Positions 32,051-40,328 are shown, counted from the stretch's first letter. The stretch is DNA of 64,000 nt from Micromonospora sp. WMMD1128 (GCF_027497235.1 NZ_CP114902.1:5606001-5670000); one strand, 5' to 3'. Notes: a model not told the origin generated them from the sequence alone. Numbers and translations: made by a program.

Positions 32051-33319
32051 CGCCCCGTCCGGCGTGGCAGGGGTGTCGGCCACCACCACCGGACGCTGCC
32101 CGGGCGGCACCCCGTCGAGCGCCGACGCGGTCGGCCGCTGCCCGGCCAGCACCCGCCCGGGCTCGACCCGGACCAGTCCGCCGGCGGCGTCCACGTGCAG
32201 CGCCGTGCCGGCGCGGGTCCAGGCGACCGCGCCGGCCAGCGCCGGGCCGGCCGGGTGGGCCGTCGAGGTGGCTGCCAGGTCGACAAGCAGGGCGGTGCGG
32301 GCGGCGCCGTTGGCCAGCAGCCACCGACCGTCCGGCGAGACCGCGCCGAGCCCGTCGGCGGCCAGCTTCGGACCGCAGTCGGTGCGGGTCGGGGCGAGGT
32401 CGCGCGCCGGGTCGAGCAGGGCCAGGCAGGTTTTCCCCGCCGAACCGTCGGTGACCAGGCCGACCACCCGCCCGTCCGGTCGCATGCCGTAGACGGCGCG
32501 TACGTCCGGGTTCGCGGCGCCCGGCACCCCGCCCATCGCGCGCTGCCACACGCTCGTGCCACCCCGGCCGGGCCGGGCGACCAGCACGTCGTCGCCGGTG
32601 AAACCGATCGGCACGACGCCGGGCGGCGCGGCCACCCGGCTGGGCGCGATGAGCTGGCCGGCGACCACCCCGGCGGCGACCAGGTCCGAGCCGTCCCGCC
32701 AGGCCACCTGCCGGCCGTCTGGGGAGACCGCGACGGCATCCGCGGCGGCGAGCATGACCTGCGGCGCGCCGCCACCCGCCGGCACCCACCAGAGGGTACG
32801 GCCGGCAGCGGTGGCCGCCGAGGTGAGCAGCCAGCCCTCCCGGTCGTGGACCCGCTGCGCCCGTTCGACGTTGCCCACGCCGGTCAGCTCGCGCCGTTCG
32901 CCGCCGCTGGTGTCGAGCACGTCGCCGACGAGCAGGTCGAGCTCGGCACGGACCGGCCCCGGGCCGGACATCGGAGTGGCCGCGGTGGGGAGCGGGGAGG
33001 CGGAGGATCCGTGCGGGTCGCCGAGCACCACTGTCGACGTGTCGCCCCGCCCGCCCGAACCGCCGAGCTGCGCCATCCCGGTGGTGACGAGCACCGTGGC
33101 CACGCCGGCCAGGGCCAGCCCGGTGAGCGCCCGGCGGCGCCCGGCGCGGCGGGCCCGCCGCAGCACGTCCCCCGCCGGATCGGCGCGCAGCGGCCGGGTT
33201 GTGACGACGCGGCGGGACAGCGTCTCGCGCAGCGCCCGCTCCAGTTCGTCCTCGCCCACGGCGAGTGGACGCTCCGGGTTGCCCGTTCGGTTGTCGCCGG
33301 CGGGTCGGGTGCCGCTCAT
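32048..33319 (-). CDS. Membrane protein with extracytoplasmic beta-propeller-like domain, partner of the sigma factor
   Basis: The 423-residue protein has a cytoplasmic N-terminal part (about 1-65, LERALRETLSRRV), one membrane helix (ALTGLALAGVATVLVTTGMA) and an external domain of about 330 residues. Repeated blades of the type VAVSPDGRQVAWRDG and GAVSPDGRWLLANG suggest a TolB/WD40-like propeller. Its ATG overlaps the sigma factor stop codon (ATGA), so it is translationally coupled. By position and topology it may restrain the sigma factor, but no ZAS zinc motif is visible. Confidence 0.8.
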   Translation of the reverse strand: MSGTRPAGDNRTGNPERPLAVGEDELERALRETLSRRVVTTRPLRADPAGDVLRRARRAGRRRALTGLALAGVATVLVTTGMAQLGGSGGRGDTSTVVLGDPHGSSASPLPTAATPMSGPGPVRAELDLLVGDVLDTSGGERRELTGVGNVERAQRVHDREGWLLTSAATAAGRTLWWVPAGGGAPQVMLAAADAVAVSPDGRQVAWRDGSDLVAAGVVAGQLIAPSRVAAPPGVVPIGFTGDDVLVARPGRGGTSVWQRAMGGVPGAANPDVRAVYGMRPDGRVVGLVTDGSAGKTCLALLDPARDLAPTRTDCGPKLAADGLGAVSPDGRWLLANGAARTALLVDLAATSTAHPAGPALAGAVAWTRAGTALHVDAAGGLVRVEPGRVLAGQRPTASALDGVPPGQRPVVVADTPATPDGA

Positions 33320-34131
33320 CGGGTCTCCACCGGGATCGGAACGGCGGAACGGACCGGCGCCGTCGGCGTGGCCGAGGTCGCCGGTGACGAGGCCGGGCGG
33401 GTCGCCGGTGATGAGGCCGGGCGGGTCGCCCGTGACGGGGCCGGGCGGGTCGGCGGGGCGTCGGGTTGCCGTGCGGTCCCGGCCGGGAGGCCGGGTGCGG
33501 TCGACTCGGCGGGTCGCCGCGTCGCCGCGGGTCGGGCTTGCGGACCGGCCGCGCCCCGGGGGACCGCCGAGGTGTCGAACTTCGCCGGGGAAGCCGCTCC
33601 CGCCTCGGCGGTCGCGTCGGCCGGCAGGCCCAGGGCGGCCTCGGAGCCGAGCCGGCGGCGCAGGGTGTTGAGCGCCCGGGAGGTCTGACTCTTGACCGTG
33701 CCCGGAGAGATCTCCAGCAGGGCGGCGGTCTGCGCCTCCGACATGTCCTCGTAGAAGCGGAGCACCAGCACCGCCCGCTGGCGGGCGGGCAGCGCCTGGA
33801 GGTGCCGCCAGAGCGCGTCCCGGTCGAGCTGTTGCTCGATCTCGTCGACGCCGGCCCGCTCCGGCAGCACCTCGGTCGGCCGTTCGCCGTGCCACCGGCG
33901 GCGCCACCAGCTGGTCGAGGTGTTGACCAGGACCCGGCGGGCGTACGGCTCGATGGCGTCGATCCCGCCGAGCCGTTTCCAGGCCAGGTAGGTCTTGGTC
34001 AGCGCGGTCTGGAGCAGGTCCTCGGCGGTGGCCCAGTCGCCGGCCAGCAGGTACGCGGTGCGCAGCAGGGCGCCGGAGCGGGCCGCGACGAACTCGCGGA
34101 ACTCCTCCTCCAGCGGATCCCTGCTCGCCAC
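33316..34131 (-). CDS. ECF sigma factor of the SigE-family type
   Basis: Residues 1-165 form a group 4 sigma factor: region 2 begins FREFVAARSGALLRTAYLLAGDWATAEDLLQTALTKTYLAW and region 4 contains LPARQRAVLVLRFYEDMSEAQTAALLEISPGTVKSQTSRAL. A disordered Ala/Pro/Thr tail of about 100 residues follows, partly encoded by three tandem 24-bp repeats (33377-33448). The GTG at 34131 is preferred because GGAGG lies 5-6 nt upstream. The coupled downstream membrane protein suggests surface-signal control. Confidence 0.92.
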   Translation of the reverse strand: MASRDPLEEEFREFVAARSGALLRTAYLLAGDWATAEDLLQTALTKTYLAWKRLGGIDAIEPYARRVLVNTSTSWWRRRWHGERPTEVLPERAGVDEIEQQLDRDALWRHLQALPARQRAVLVLRFYEDMSEAQTAALLEISPGTVKSQTSRALNTLRRRLGSEAALGLPADATAEAGAASPAKFDTSAVPRGAAGPQARPAATRRPAESTAPGLPAGTARQPDAPPTRPAPSRATRPASSPATRPASSPATSATPTAPVRSAVPIPVETR

Positions 34132-34217
34132 GCTCACCTCCGCGCCCCCGTCCTGCCTGGCAGGCTCCCACGACCGGGTGGGCCAGGTCGACGGCGAAAG
34201 GTGCGCAGTCCCTCCGA

Positions 34218-34231
34218 TTTTCGGCCGAAAA
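34218..34231. other. Perfect palindrome TTTTCGGCCGAAAA
   Basis: This 14-bp palindrome lies 4 bp beyond the PH-domain gene stop and about 90 bp upstream of the sigma factor. It could be an operator of the sigma operon or a short terminator. Confidence 0.4.
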
Positions 34232-34234
34232 GTT

Positions 34235-35107
34235 TCAGGCGCCGTCGTCGGCCTTGGCCTCGTCGGCCTCCTTGCCCAACCGCGCCTCGACGGCCTGCGG
34301 CTCGTACATCTCCTCCACCACACGCAGGTAGAGCTCGTTCGGGTTGGGCAGGTTCTTGACCTCGCGCAGCGCCTGCTCCTGGCCGGCCGACTCCAGCACG
34401 AACGTGCCGTAGTTGAGGGCGCGACCGGTCGGGGTCTGCTCGTATTTCATGTCGGTGACCCGGACCAGCGGCATCATCGCGACCCGGCGGGTGATGATCC
34501 CGTTGACCACCATCACCCGTTTGTTGGTCAGGATGAACCTGTCGTAATACCAGTCGGCGACGCGCCACGCGACCCAACCCATGACGGCGAACCAGAGCAG
34601 CACCGCGACCGTGGTCAGCGCGCCGACGTCGCGCCCGGCGAGGAAGCCGGCGAGGTAGCCGAGCACGAACGTGGCCGCGATGCCGACGATGATCGGGGTG
34701 GTGAGGTGGATCCAGTGCCGCTTCCACTCGCCCCGGTAGCGCTCGGTGGGGAAGAGGTAGCGCGCGACGAGCGAGCTGGGCTCGTCCTCCAAGGGCAGCA
34801 CGCGGCGCGGGGCCATGCCGGAGGCGTCGACCCGGAGACCGGCCAGCTCCTCCTCGGAGATCGGCTGCTCCGGGTAGCCCTCCGGGTCGCGCGCCCAGGC
34901 GCGACCGGAGCGGCCCTCGCCGGCATAGCCGGGACCGTCGCCGAAGGCGGCATCGCCCGACAGGGAGGGGCCCGCCCCGTAGCCGGAGCCGGAGCCGAAG
35001 CCGGGACCGTCGTCCGGGTCGATCCGTGGGATCGGCTCGGTGTCGCGCTCCCGGCGTGCCCGGTCGGGATCGTCCGGGTCGAAGGGGGGACCGGAAGGGC
35101 TTCCCAT
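34235..35107 (-). CDS. Membrane protein with a bacterial PH (bPH2/DUF304) domain
   Basis: The 290-residue protein has a disordered acidic/glycine-rich N-terminus (1-90), two membrane helices (about 135-160 and 165-185, TPIIVGIAATFVLGYLAGFLAG and LTTVAVLLWFAVMGWVAW) and a C-terminal pleckstrin-like domain beginning DRFILTNKRVMVVNGIITRRVAMMPLVRVTDM. Such proteins are found in actinobacterial envelopes with unknown function. It is preceded by a 52-residue membrane peptide gene, six nucleotides away. Confidence 0.88.
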   Translation of the reverse strand: MGSPSGPPFDPDDPDRARRERDTEPIPRIDPDDGPGFGSGSGYGAGPSLSGDAAFGDGPGYAGEGRSGRAWARDPEGYPEQPISEEELAGLRVDASGMAPRRVLPLEDEPSSLVARYLFPTERYRGEWKRHWIHLTTPIIVGIAATFVLGYLAGFLAGRDVGALTTVAVLLWFAVMGWVAWRVADWYYDRFILTNKRVMVVNGIITRRVAMMPLVRVTDMKYEQTPTGRALNYGTFVLESAGQEQALREVKNLPNPNELYLRVVEEMYEPQAVEARLGKEADEAKADDGA

Positions 35108-35113
35108 GGGTGG

Positions 35114-35272
35114 CTAGGCGACGAGGTTGGTGAAGAAGTCGCCGAAGCCCTGCGCGATGTCCATGATGCCGCCACCGAGAGACTTGAACACGTCGGCTGC
35201 CGAGTTTGGCCGGTAGGCGACGAAGAAGATCAAGAATGCGATGCCGGCCCAGGTGAGGACCTTCTTGACCAT
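35114..35272 (-). CDS. Small membrane protein, 52 residues
   Basis: The peptide MVKKVLTWAGIAFLIFFVAY begins with a single membrane helix and is followed by an amphipathic part ending GGGIMDIAQGFGDFFTNLVA. The ATG at 35272 has GAGAGGATGG upstream. It precedes the PH-domain gene by 6 nt in the same direction, and I think this pairing is common in actinobacteria. It may assist the PH-domain protein in the membrane. Confidence 0.75.
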   Translation of the reverse strand: MVKKVLTWAGIAFLIFFVAYRPNSAADVFKSLGGGIMDIAQGFGDFFTNLVA

Positions 35273-35388
35273 AGCGGGCCATCCTCTCGCGGAGCCGGGT
35301 CCGTTTACCGCAGCGGCACCCAGAGTATCAGCATGGTGTCTTACCGTGAATATCTGCGTCCGCTCCCCGACTCGCCGGTGCCGGCCGG

Positions 35389-36087
35389 TCAGGCCTGCCC
35401 GTGCAGGTACGGGGACGGTGCGCCGTACACGAGCTCGGGCGGTGTCCACTCGGTGAGGTCGTGCAGCACGACTTCTTCCGCGAGGAGGTGACCCGCGCTC
35501 GCCGGCCAGGCTATCGCATGGAGCCACATTCCCCGAGCCTCACCGGCGTACGCGCTTCGATCCGTTTCGGACCGCACGAGCCACAGTGGAGTGGGATGAC
35601 CGCCCACACGGATCTTCGCGTGCGGCAGACGCTCGGGATGACCAGGGCCGGGATCGGTCAGCGCCTCCTCGACCTGGGGGCCGGGATCGGGTCCGGGCAG
35701 TCCCGCGAAGCGGGAACCGAGGCCGACACCGGGCTCCTCGGCGACGAAGATCAGGTCGGCCGGTCCACCGTCGAGCGGGGCCGGGCCGGCACAGGCGACC
35801 ACCGTGGCGCGGACCCCGGCCCGGTCGTCGCCGGCCCAGGCCACGCCGGTCAGTGTCCAACCCGGCGGGAGCGGCCACGGGCACCACAGCGGCACGCCGA
35901 CCCGGTCGGGCGGCGCGCCGTCGGCGGCCACCCGTTCGACCACGCTGGCCACGATCTCGGCGCCGATGTGCTCCGGCACGTGCAGGGGCGGAACCGGGCC
36001 GCACCGCAGGCACCGGTGCTCGCCGTGCATCAGGTCCGGCTCGCGCACCGGACCCGCGCATCTCGGACAACTCACCGCGACAGTCAC
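35389..36087 (-). CDS. DUF6758-like zinc-ribbon protein
   Basis: The protein (232 residues from GTG 36087) starts with a zinc ribbon (SCPRCAGPVREPD...HRCLRCG) and continues with VPLWCPWPLPPGWTLTGVAWAGDDR and LIFVAEEPGVGLGSRFAGLPGPDPGP. The second half (TPLWLVRSETDRSAYAGEARGMWLHAIAWPASAG) matches my recollection of the Streptomyces proteins now called DUF6758, which lie near PHP and MarC genes as here. Function unknown. A second GTG at 36075 is possible. Confidence 0.82.
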   Translation of the reverse strand: MTVAVSCPRCAGPVREPDLMHGEHRCLRCGPVPPLHVPEHIGAEIVASVVERVAADGAPPDRVGVPLWCPWPLPPGWTLTGVAWAGDDRAGVRATVVACAGPAPLDGGPADLIFVAEEPGVGLGSRFAGLPGPDPGPQVEEALTDPGPGHPERLPHAKIRVGGHPTPLWLVRSETDRSAYAGEARGMWLHAIAWPASAGHLLAEEVVLHDLTEWTPPELVYGAPSPYLHGQA

Positions 36088-36176
36088 ACCCTCACCGTCG
36101 CCCCGGGACGGCGGGGCGTCAAGCGGGGCGGGCCGACGATCGTGGGATTTCCGTCCCGGGGCACAACTGCGGAGCC

Positions 36177-36800
36177 TCAGTCCGGGGGCGGGCCGGCGTA
36201 CGACCGGACCCACGCGTGCATGGCGATGCCGCTGGCCACGCCCGCGTTGATGGACCGGGTCGAGCCGTACTGGGCGATCGAGAAGAGCGCGTCGCAGGCC
36301 GCCCGGGCCACCGGGGAGAGCCCCGGACCCTCCTGGCCGAAGAGGAGCACGCAGCGGCGGGGCAGCACGCCCGTCTCCAACGGCCGGGAGCCGGGCAGGT
36401 TGTCGATCCCGACCACCGGCAGCCGCTCCCCCGTCGCCCAGGCGACGAACTCCTCGATCGTCGGATGGTGCCGCACGTGCTGGTAGCGGTCGGTCACCAT
36501 GGCGCCCCGGCGGTTCCACCGCCGCCGGCCGACGATGTGCACCTCGGCGGCGAGGAACGCGTTCGCGTTGCGTACCACGGTGCCGATGTTGAAGTCGTGC
36601 TGCCAGTTCTCGATCGCCACGTGGAAGTCGTGCCGGCGCCGGTCGAGGTCGGCCACCACGGCCTCGCGCCGCCAGTAGCGGTAGCGGTCCACCACGTTGC
36701 GCCGGTCGCCGGCGGCGAGCAGCTCCGGGTCGAGGCGCGGGTCGTCCGGCGGGTCACCGGGCCACGGCCCCACACCCACGTCGAACTGGTCGTCGGTCAC
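36177..36800 (-). CDS. TrmH/SpoU-family RNA 2'-O-methyltransferase
   Basis: The 207-residue SPOUT enzyme has the three family motifs: VAIENWQHDFNIGTVVRNANAF, VLLFGQEGPGLSP and SIAQYGSTRSINAGVASGIAMHAW, which form the knotted SAM site. It lacks an N-terminal RNA-binding domain, so it is a short SpoU form; the target (tRNA or rRNA) cannot be deduced. TACCCT lies 9 nt before the GTG. Confidence 0.92.
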   Translation of the reverse strand: MTDDQFDVGVGPWPGDPPDDPRLDPELLAAGDRRNVVDRYRYWRREAVVADLDRRRHDFHVAIENWQHDFNIGTVVRNANAFLAAEVHIVGRRRWNRRGAMVTDRYQHVRHHPTIEEFVAWATGERLPVVGIDNLPGSRPLETGVLPRRCVLLFGQEGPGLSPVARAACDALFSIAQYGSTRSINAGVASGIAMHAWVRSYAGPPPD

Positions 36801-36836
36801 GGTCTGCAGAGGGTACGGGCCGGCGGCGGACGCTCC

Positions 36837-37328
36837 TCAGCGCAGGTCGAGCGCGCCACCCAGCCGGTCCAGGAAGCGTCGGTCGGCGGGGCTCACCGGG
36901 GTCTCGCCGGCCCGGCAGACCCGGGCGGCCACCGATTCCACCCACTGCCGGTACGCGGCGGAGTCGGCCGGATCGGCCCGACGGCGCAGCACCCGCACCG
37001 CGGCCCGGGCGGCGGCGAGCAGGTCCACCATGTCGGTGAGGCGCTCGACCCGGTCGGCGGCGCCGTCGTGGCGGGCGTAGATGGCGGTGACCACGGCACG
37101 GATCAGGTCGCTGTCGAAGGCCCGGCCGGCGGCCACCGCGTCCAGCCCGGTCAGCCCGGCGGCGACCCCCCGCGGCGGACGCCCCGGGCCGGGCGAGGCG
37201 GCTGCGACGAGGACCCGGCCCGGCAGGTCGGTCAGCAGGTCCCACTCCGCCGCGGAGTAGGCGGCGGAGGTGAGCGGCGCGGCGCGGCGACCGGCAGCGG
37301 ACGGCTCGCCGGCGACGGAGTGGCTCAT
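36837..37328 (-). CDS. Conserved hypothetical protein, 163 residues
   Basis: I do not recognise this family. The protein is mainly helical, rich in Ala and Arg, with the segment SAAYSAAEWDLLTDLPGRVLVAAASPGPG near the start and AVVTAIYARHDGAADRVERLTDMVDLLAAARAAVRVLR in the middle. There is no signal peptide, membrane helix or metal motif. It lies between the SpoU methyltransferase and the MaoC hydratase in the same direction, separated by 36 and 85 bp, and may form an operon with the former. Confidence 0.7.
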   Translation of the reverse strand: MSHSVAGEPSAAGRRAAPLTSAAYSAAEWDLLTDLPGRVLVAAASPGPGRPPRGVAAGLTGLDAVAAGRAFDSDLIRAVVTAIYARHDGAADRVERLTDMVDLLAAARAAVRVLRRRADPADSAAYRQWVESVAARVCRAGETPVSPADRRFLDRLGGALDLR

Positions 37329-37413
37329 GGGAACCTCCAGCCCGAGCATAAGCCCCGGGAGGGGTCCGGCAGCCCCGTCCCCGCAGAACGGGAACGGGGC
37401 GTCGCGGCCCGGG

Positions 37414-37929
37414 TCAGCGCGGCTCGGGGAAGCTCGGGCGCTCGGGGTCGACGCCGTCGGGGACGGCCGCCACCGCGTACTCCCGTTTGGGGACCATGAC
37501 CTTGCGGCGGAAGACGCAGACCAGCGTGCCGTCCTGGTTGTAGCCCCGGGTCTCGACCGCGACCACGCCACGGTCGGGCTTGGAGGACGACTCCCGCTTG
37601 TCGAGCACCGTGGTCTCGCCGTAGATCGTGTCGCCGTGGAAGGTCGGGGCGACGTGCCGCAGCGACTCGATCTCCAGGTTGGCGATCGCCTTACCGCTGA
37701 CGTCGGGGACCGACATGCCCAGCAGCAGCGAGTAGATGTAGTTGCCGACCACCACGTTGCGCTTGAACTGGGAGGCGGACTCCGCGTAGTGGGCGTCCAG
37801 GTGGAGCGGGTGGTGGTTCATGGTGAGCAGGCAGAAGAGGTGGTCGTCGTACTCGGTGACGGTCTTGCCCGGCCAGTGCCGGTAGACCGCGCCGACCTCG
37901 AACTCCTCGTAGTAGCGGCCGAACTGCAT
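37414..37929 (-). CDS. MaoC-family hydratase
   Basis: The 171-residue hot-dog-fold protein has the MaoC hydratase signature with DAHYAESASQFKRNVVVGNYIYSLLLGM and the opening RYYEEFEVGAVYRHWPGKTVTEYDDHLFCLLT, a pattern I associate with mesaconyl-CoA or enoyl-CoA hydratases. It may act with the acyl-CoA dehydrogenase (44771) and CoA-ester lyase (48097) of this window in short-chain or branched acyl-CoA metabolism. The ATG at 37929 has AAGGGACC upstream. Confidence 0.88.
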   Translation of the reverse strand: MQFGRYYEEFEVGAVYRHWPGKTVTEYDDHLFCLLTMNHHPLHLDAHYAESASQFKRNVVVGNYIYSLLLGMSVPDVSGKAIANLEIESLRHVAPTFHGDTIYGETTVLDKRESSSKPDRGVVAVETRGYNQDGTLVCVFRRKVMVPKREYAVAAVPDGVDPERPSFPEPR

Positions 37930-38158
37930 CCTGGTCCCTTCGACGGGCGGCGATGAGTTCGGCACAGCATGCCTTACCGCTGGTTAAGGCGGAGGCCGGG
38001 GCGCTCGCGCGGCGGATTTGTCACACCGGGCGCCACCTGGGGGGAGACGCAATGAGCGGCGGGGCCCTCCCCGGCACCCGCCGCCCACGCTCTGATGTGA
38101 AAGATTCTGCCGTACGGGGGGCGATGCCAACAGAGACCGGCGTCACATTTATCTTTTC

Positions 38159-38178
38159 GTAACAATACTCACTGTTAC
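38159..38178. promoter_or_regulatory. Inverted repeat GTAACA-N8-TGTTAC
   Basis: Perfect 6-bp arms around ATACTCAC, in the AT-rich part of the maoC-trxA region. It looks like a regulator binding site; which gene it serves is unknown. Confidence 0.4.
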
Positions 38179-38406
38179 CGATGACCCCCGGGTAAGCGAT
38201 CTCCGCAGGCCGGATACCCCCTCGTCAGGCCCCAAGTTACCGCTTCATGGCCGGAACTGAGCGTGATCTCCCTGGAAACGCTCCCATCACGTCCCGTCAC
38301 GCAAATGCGTCCTGCACTTGCGTACCGCACGGCCGGTGTGAACAGATAAACTTCGATGCGTTGGGGATCCCCCGGGCCCACCTGGCGTTTCGTCGCGCAG
38401 GTCACG

Positions 38407-38432
38407 GGAATTCCAGTGGATCGACCTTGGTT
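38407..38432 (+). promoter_or_regulatory. SigR-type promoter of trxA
   Basis: GGAAT (38407-38411), exactly 18 nt, then GTT (38430-38432) is the full consensus of SigR/SigH thiol-stress promoters. The start codon of trxA is 41 nt beyond the -10 element. Confidence 0.8.
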
Positions 38433-38473
38433 CCACCGGACGTACGGCAATCCGCGGTGATCGGAGAGACGCA

Positions 38474-38836
38474 ATGGCAACGGTTGAGCTGACCACGGCC
38501 AACTTCGACGAGGTGACCGGGCGCGACGGCATCGTCCTGCTCGACTTCTGGGCGGACTGGTGCGGTCCGTGCAAGCGCTTCGCCCCCGTGTACGAGCGCT
38601 CCTCGGAGAAGCACCCGGAGATCGTCTTCGGCAAGGTCGACACCGAGGCTCAGCAGGAGCTGGGGGCCAAGTTCAACATCAGCTCCATCCCGACCGTGAT
38701 GGCGATCCGCGACGGCGTGATCGTGTACGCCCAGCCGGGCGCCCTGCCCGAGTCGGCGCTGGAGAACCTCATCGAGCAGGTCGAGCAGCTGGACATGGAG
38801 GACGTCCGCAAGAAGCTGGCCGAGCACAAGCACTGA
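38474..38836 (+). CDS. trxA: Thioredoxin
   Basis: The 120-residue protein has the thioredoxin fold with active site WCGPC at 29-33, the preceding LLDFWADW strand and the cis-proline in SSIPTVMAIRDG. It reduces disulfides of ribonucleotide reductase and stress-damaged proteins and is itself recycled by thioredoxin reductase, not present here. GGAGAG 5-6 nt before the ATG sets the start. The SigR promoter makes it a member of the thiol-oxidation regulon. A hairpin terminator follows. Confidence 0.97.
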   Translation: MATVELTTANFDEVTGRDGIVLLDFWADWCGPCKRFAPVYERSSEKHPEIVFGKVDTEAQQELGAKFNISSIPTVMAIRDGVIVYAQPGALPESALENLIEQVEQLDMEDVRKKLAEHKH

Positions 38837-38846
38837 GCGCGACTTC

Positions 38847-38885
38847 CGCCGCCGACCGGTCCCACCACGGGGCCGGCCGGCGGCG
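38847..38885 (+). terminator. Hairpin terminator after trxA
   Basis: A 17-bp stem with one mismatch and one G-U pair, loop ACCAC, followed by TTCTC, 10 nt after the stop. Confidence 0.75.
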
Positions 38886-38976
38886 TTCTCGTTCCCGCCG
38901 ACCGGCGGACGGACAGTCAGAAATGGCCGACTGAGGGACAGTTCCGGACTCTTCACTCCCGTATCGTCACCAGCTG

Positions 38977-39417
38977 ATGGAGACCTTGACCCCGCGCGGA
39001 CGCACCGTCCGGCTGGCCGCCACCCTGGTCGGGCTGGCACTGCTGCTCCTCGGCACCGTGCGGGGCACCGACGACGACTTCCCGTTCGGGCCGTTCCGGA
39101 TGTACTCCACCTCCGAACCGCCGGACGCGCCCGCGCCAGACACGCGGGTCGAGGGCGTCGACCGGACCGGCGCGGTGGTGCCCCTCGGCCAGGACGCCAC
39201 CGGCATCCGTCGCGCCGAGATCGAGGGCCAGCAGGCCCGGTACGCCGCCGACCCGAGCCTGTTGCGCACCGTCGCCGAGGCGTACGCGGAACGCCACCCC
39301 GCCGCCCCGGCGCTGGTGGAGGTGCGGATCGTGGTCCGGTGGCACGACATCCAGGGCGGGCGGCCGACCGGCGAGTGGACCGACCGGACGGCGGTGCGGT
39401 GGGAGACCACCGGATGA
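38977..39417 (+). CDS. Small membrane-anchored protein of the HTTM gene cluster
   Basis: The 146-residue protein has one N-terminal membrane helix (VRLAATLVGLALLLLGTV) and a soluble external domain starting DDDFPFGPFRMYST. The rest is helical with EAYAERHPAAPALVEVRIVVRWHDIQGG. The family is not named to my knowledge, but genes with this FPFGPFRMYS opening often precede HTTM genes. It overlaps the next gene by ATGA. TATCGT lies 9 nt before the ATG. Confidence 0.78.
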   Translation: METLTPRGRTVRLAATLVGLALLLLGTVRGTDDDFPFGPFRMYSTSEPPDAPAPDTRVEGVDRTGAVVPLGQDATGIRRAEIEGQQARYAADPSLLRTVAEAYAERHPAAPALVEVRIVVRWHDIQGGRPTGEWTDRTAVRWETTG

Positions 39418-40328
39418 CCGCCTGGTTCACCGAGGCGGTGCCGCGCGGCCGGGTCGCCGCCTTCCGCACCCTGATCTACCTCTTCGTCGCCGCCGACCTG
39501 GTCGTCTTCACCCCCTGGGTACGCGCCCGGGTGGATGTGCCCGGCGACCTCTACCGGCCGCTGCTCATCGGCCGGCTGCTCCCGCTGCCCACGCCCGACC
39601 CCGCCCTGGTCGGCGTGGTCTTCTGGGTGCTGCTGGTGGCCTCGCTGCTCGCCGCGACCGGCCGGGCGCCCCGGCTGCTCGGCTGGACGGTCTTCGCGCT
39701 CTACCTCGAGTGGATGATCGTGGCGATGAGCTACGGCAAGGTCGACCACGACCGGTTCGGGCTGCTCGTGGCGCTGGCCGCGCTGCCCACCGCCGGTCGG
39801 GCCCGGCACGGTGACCCCACCCGCACCGAGGCGGGCGGCTGGGCGCTGCGGGTCACCCAGATCGCGGTCGTCTGCACCTACTTCCTCGCCGCCTGGGCCA
39901 AGTTCCGCTTCGGCGGGCTGGACTGGGCGACCGGCTCGGTGCTGGCCCGGGCGATCATCCGGCGCGGCACCGACCTCGCCGACCTGATCGCGCAGGTGCC
40001 CCACCTGCTGATCGTGGCCCAGTTCGGCATCCTGGCGTTCGAGCTGCTCAGCCCGTTGGTGTTCGTGGCGCCCGCCCGGTGGCGGCCGGCGGTCGTGGGT
40101 TTCTTCTACTCGTTCCATCTGGCGACCATCGCGACCATCACGATCTCGTTCGCCCCGCACCTGGTGGCGATGACGGCCTTCCTCCCGCTGGAGAAGGTCC
40201 GCCCGGTGGTCCTGGTCCGCCGCCTGCTGAACCGCCGCGCCGGCCGGTCCGACGGCACGCCGCCCGCGACAACCGTGTCACCGTCCGCCGCGCCGGCCAT
40301 GTCGCCGCTGGCGGGCGAGTCGTCCTGA
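39414..40328 (+). CDS. HTTM-domain membrane protein (vitamin K-dependent carboxylase-like)
   Basis: The 304-residue protein has about seven hydrophobic helices. Motifs of the HTTM family are visible: FRTLIYLFVAADLVVF at the start, YFLAAWAKFRFGGLDWATGSVL near the middle (the LxAGxxKL-like site) and FHLATIATITISFAPHLVAM near the end. The best known relative is gamma-glutamyl carboxylase; bacterial forms are of unknown activity. It is translationally coupled to the small protein upstream and faces the DCC-family gene. Confidence 0.87.
   Translation: MTAWFTEAVPRGRVAAFRTLIYLFVAADLVVFTPWVRARVDVPGDLYRPLLIGRLLPLPTPDPALVGVVFWVLLVASLLAATGRAPRLLGWTVFALYLEWMIVAMSYGKVDHDRFGLLVALAALPTAGRARHGDPTRTEAGGWALRVTQIAVVCTYFLAAWAKFRFGGLDWATGSVLARAIIRRGTDLADLIAQVPHLLIVAQFGILAFELLSPLVFVAPARWRPAVVGFFYSFHLATIATITISFAPHLVAMTAFLPLEKVRPVVLVRRLLNRRAGRSDGTPPATTVSPSAAPAMSPLAGESS

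Larger units (their letters stand above)
37930..38473. other. Long regulatory intergenic region between maoC-like gene and trxA
   Basis: This 540-bp stretch has an unusually AT-rich centre (38140-38180) and no convincing conserved gene. A 36-codon frame at 38052-38162 follows GGGGAGACGCAATG, almost the same ribosome-binding start as trxA (GGAGAGACGCAATG at 38463), but its product is not recognisable. The SigR promoter lies at the right end. Confidence 0.5.

Noticed and set aside
38052..38162. A 36-codon gene upstream of trxA
   Set aside because: It has a good ribosome binding site but no recognisable product; kept only as part of an observation.
37930..38473. A ydaO-type c-di-AMP riboswitch or other known riboswitch
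   Set aside because: I could not match conserved core sequences of any riboswitch family on either strand.
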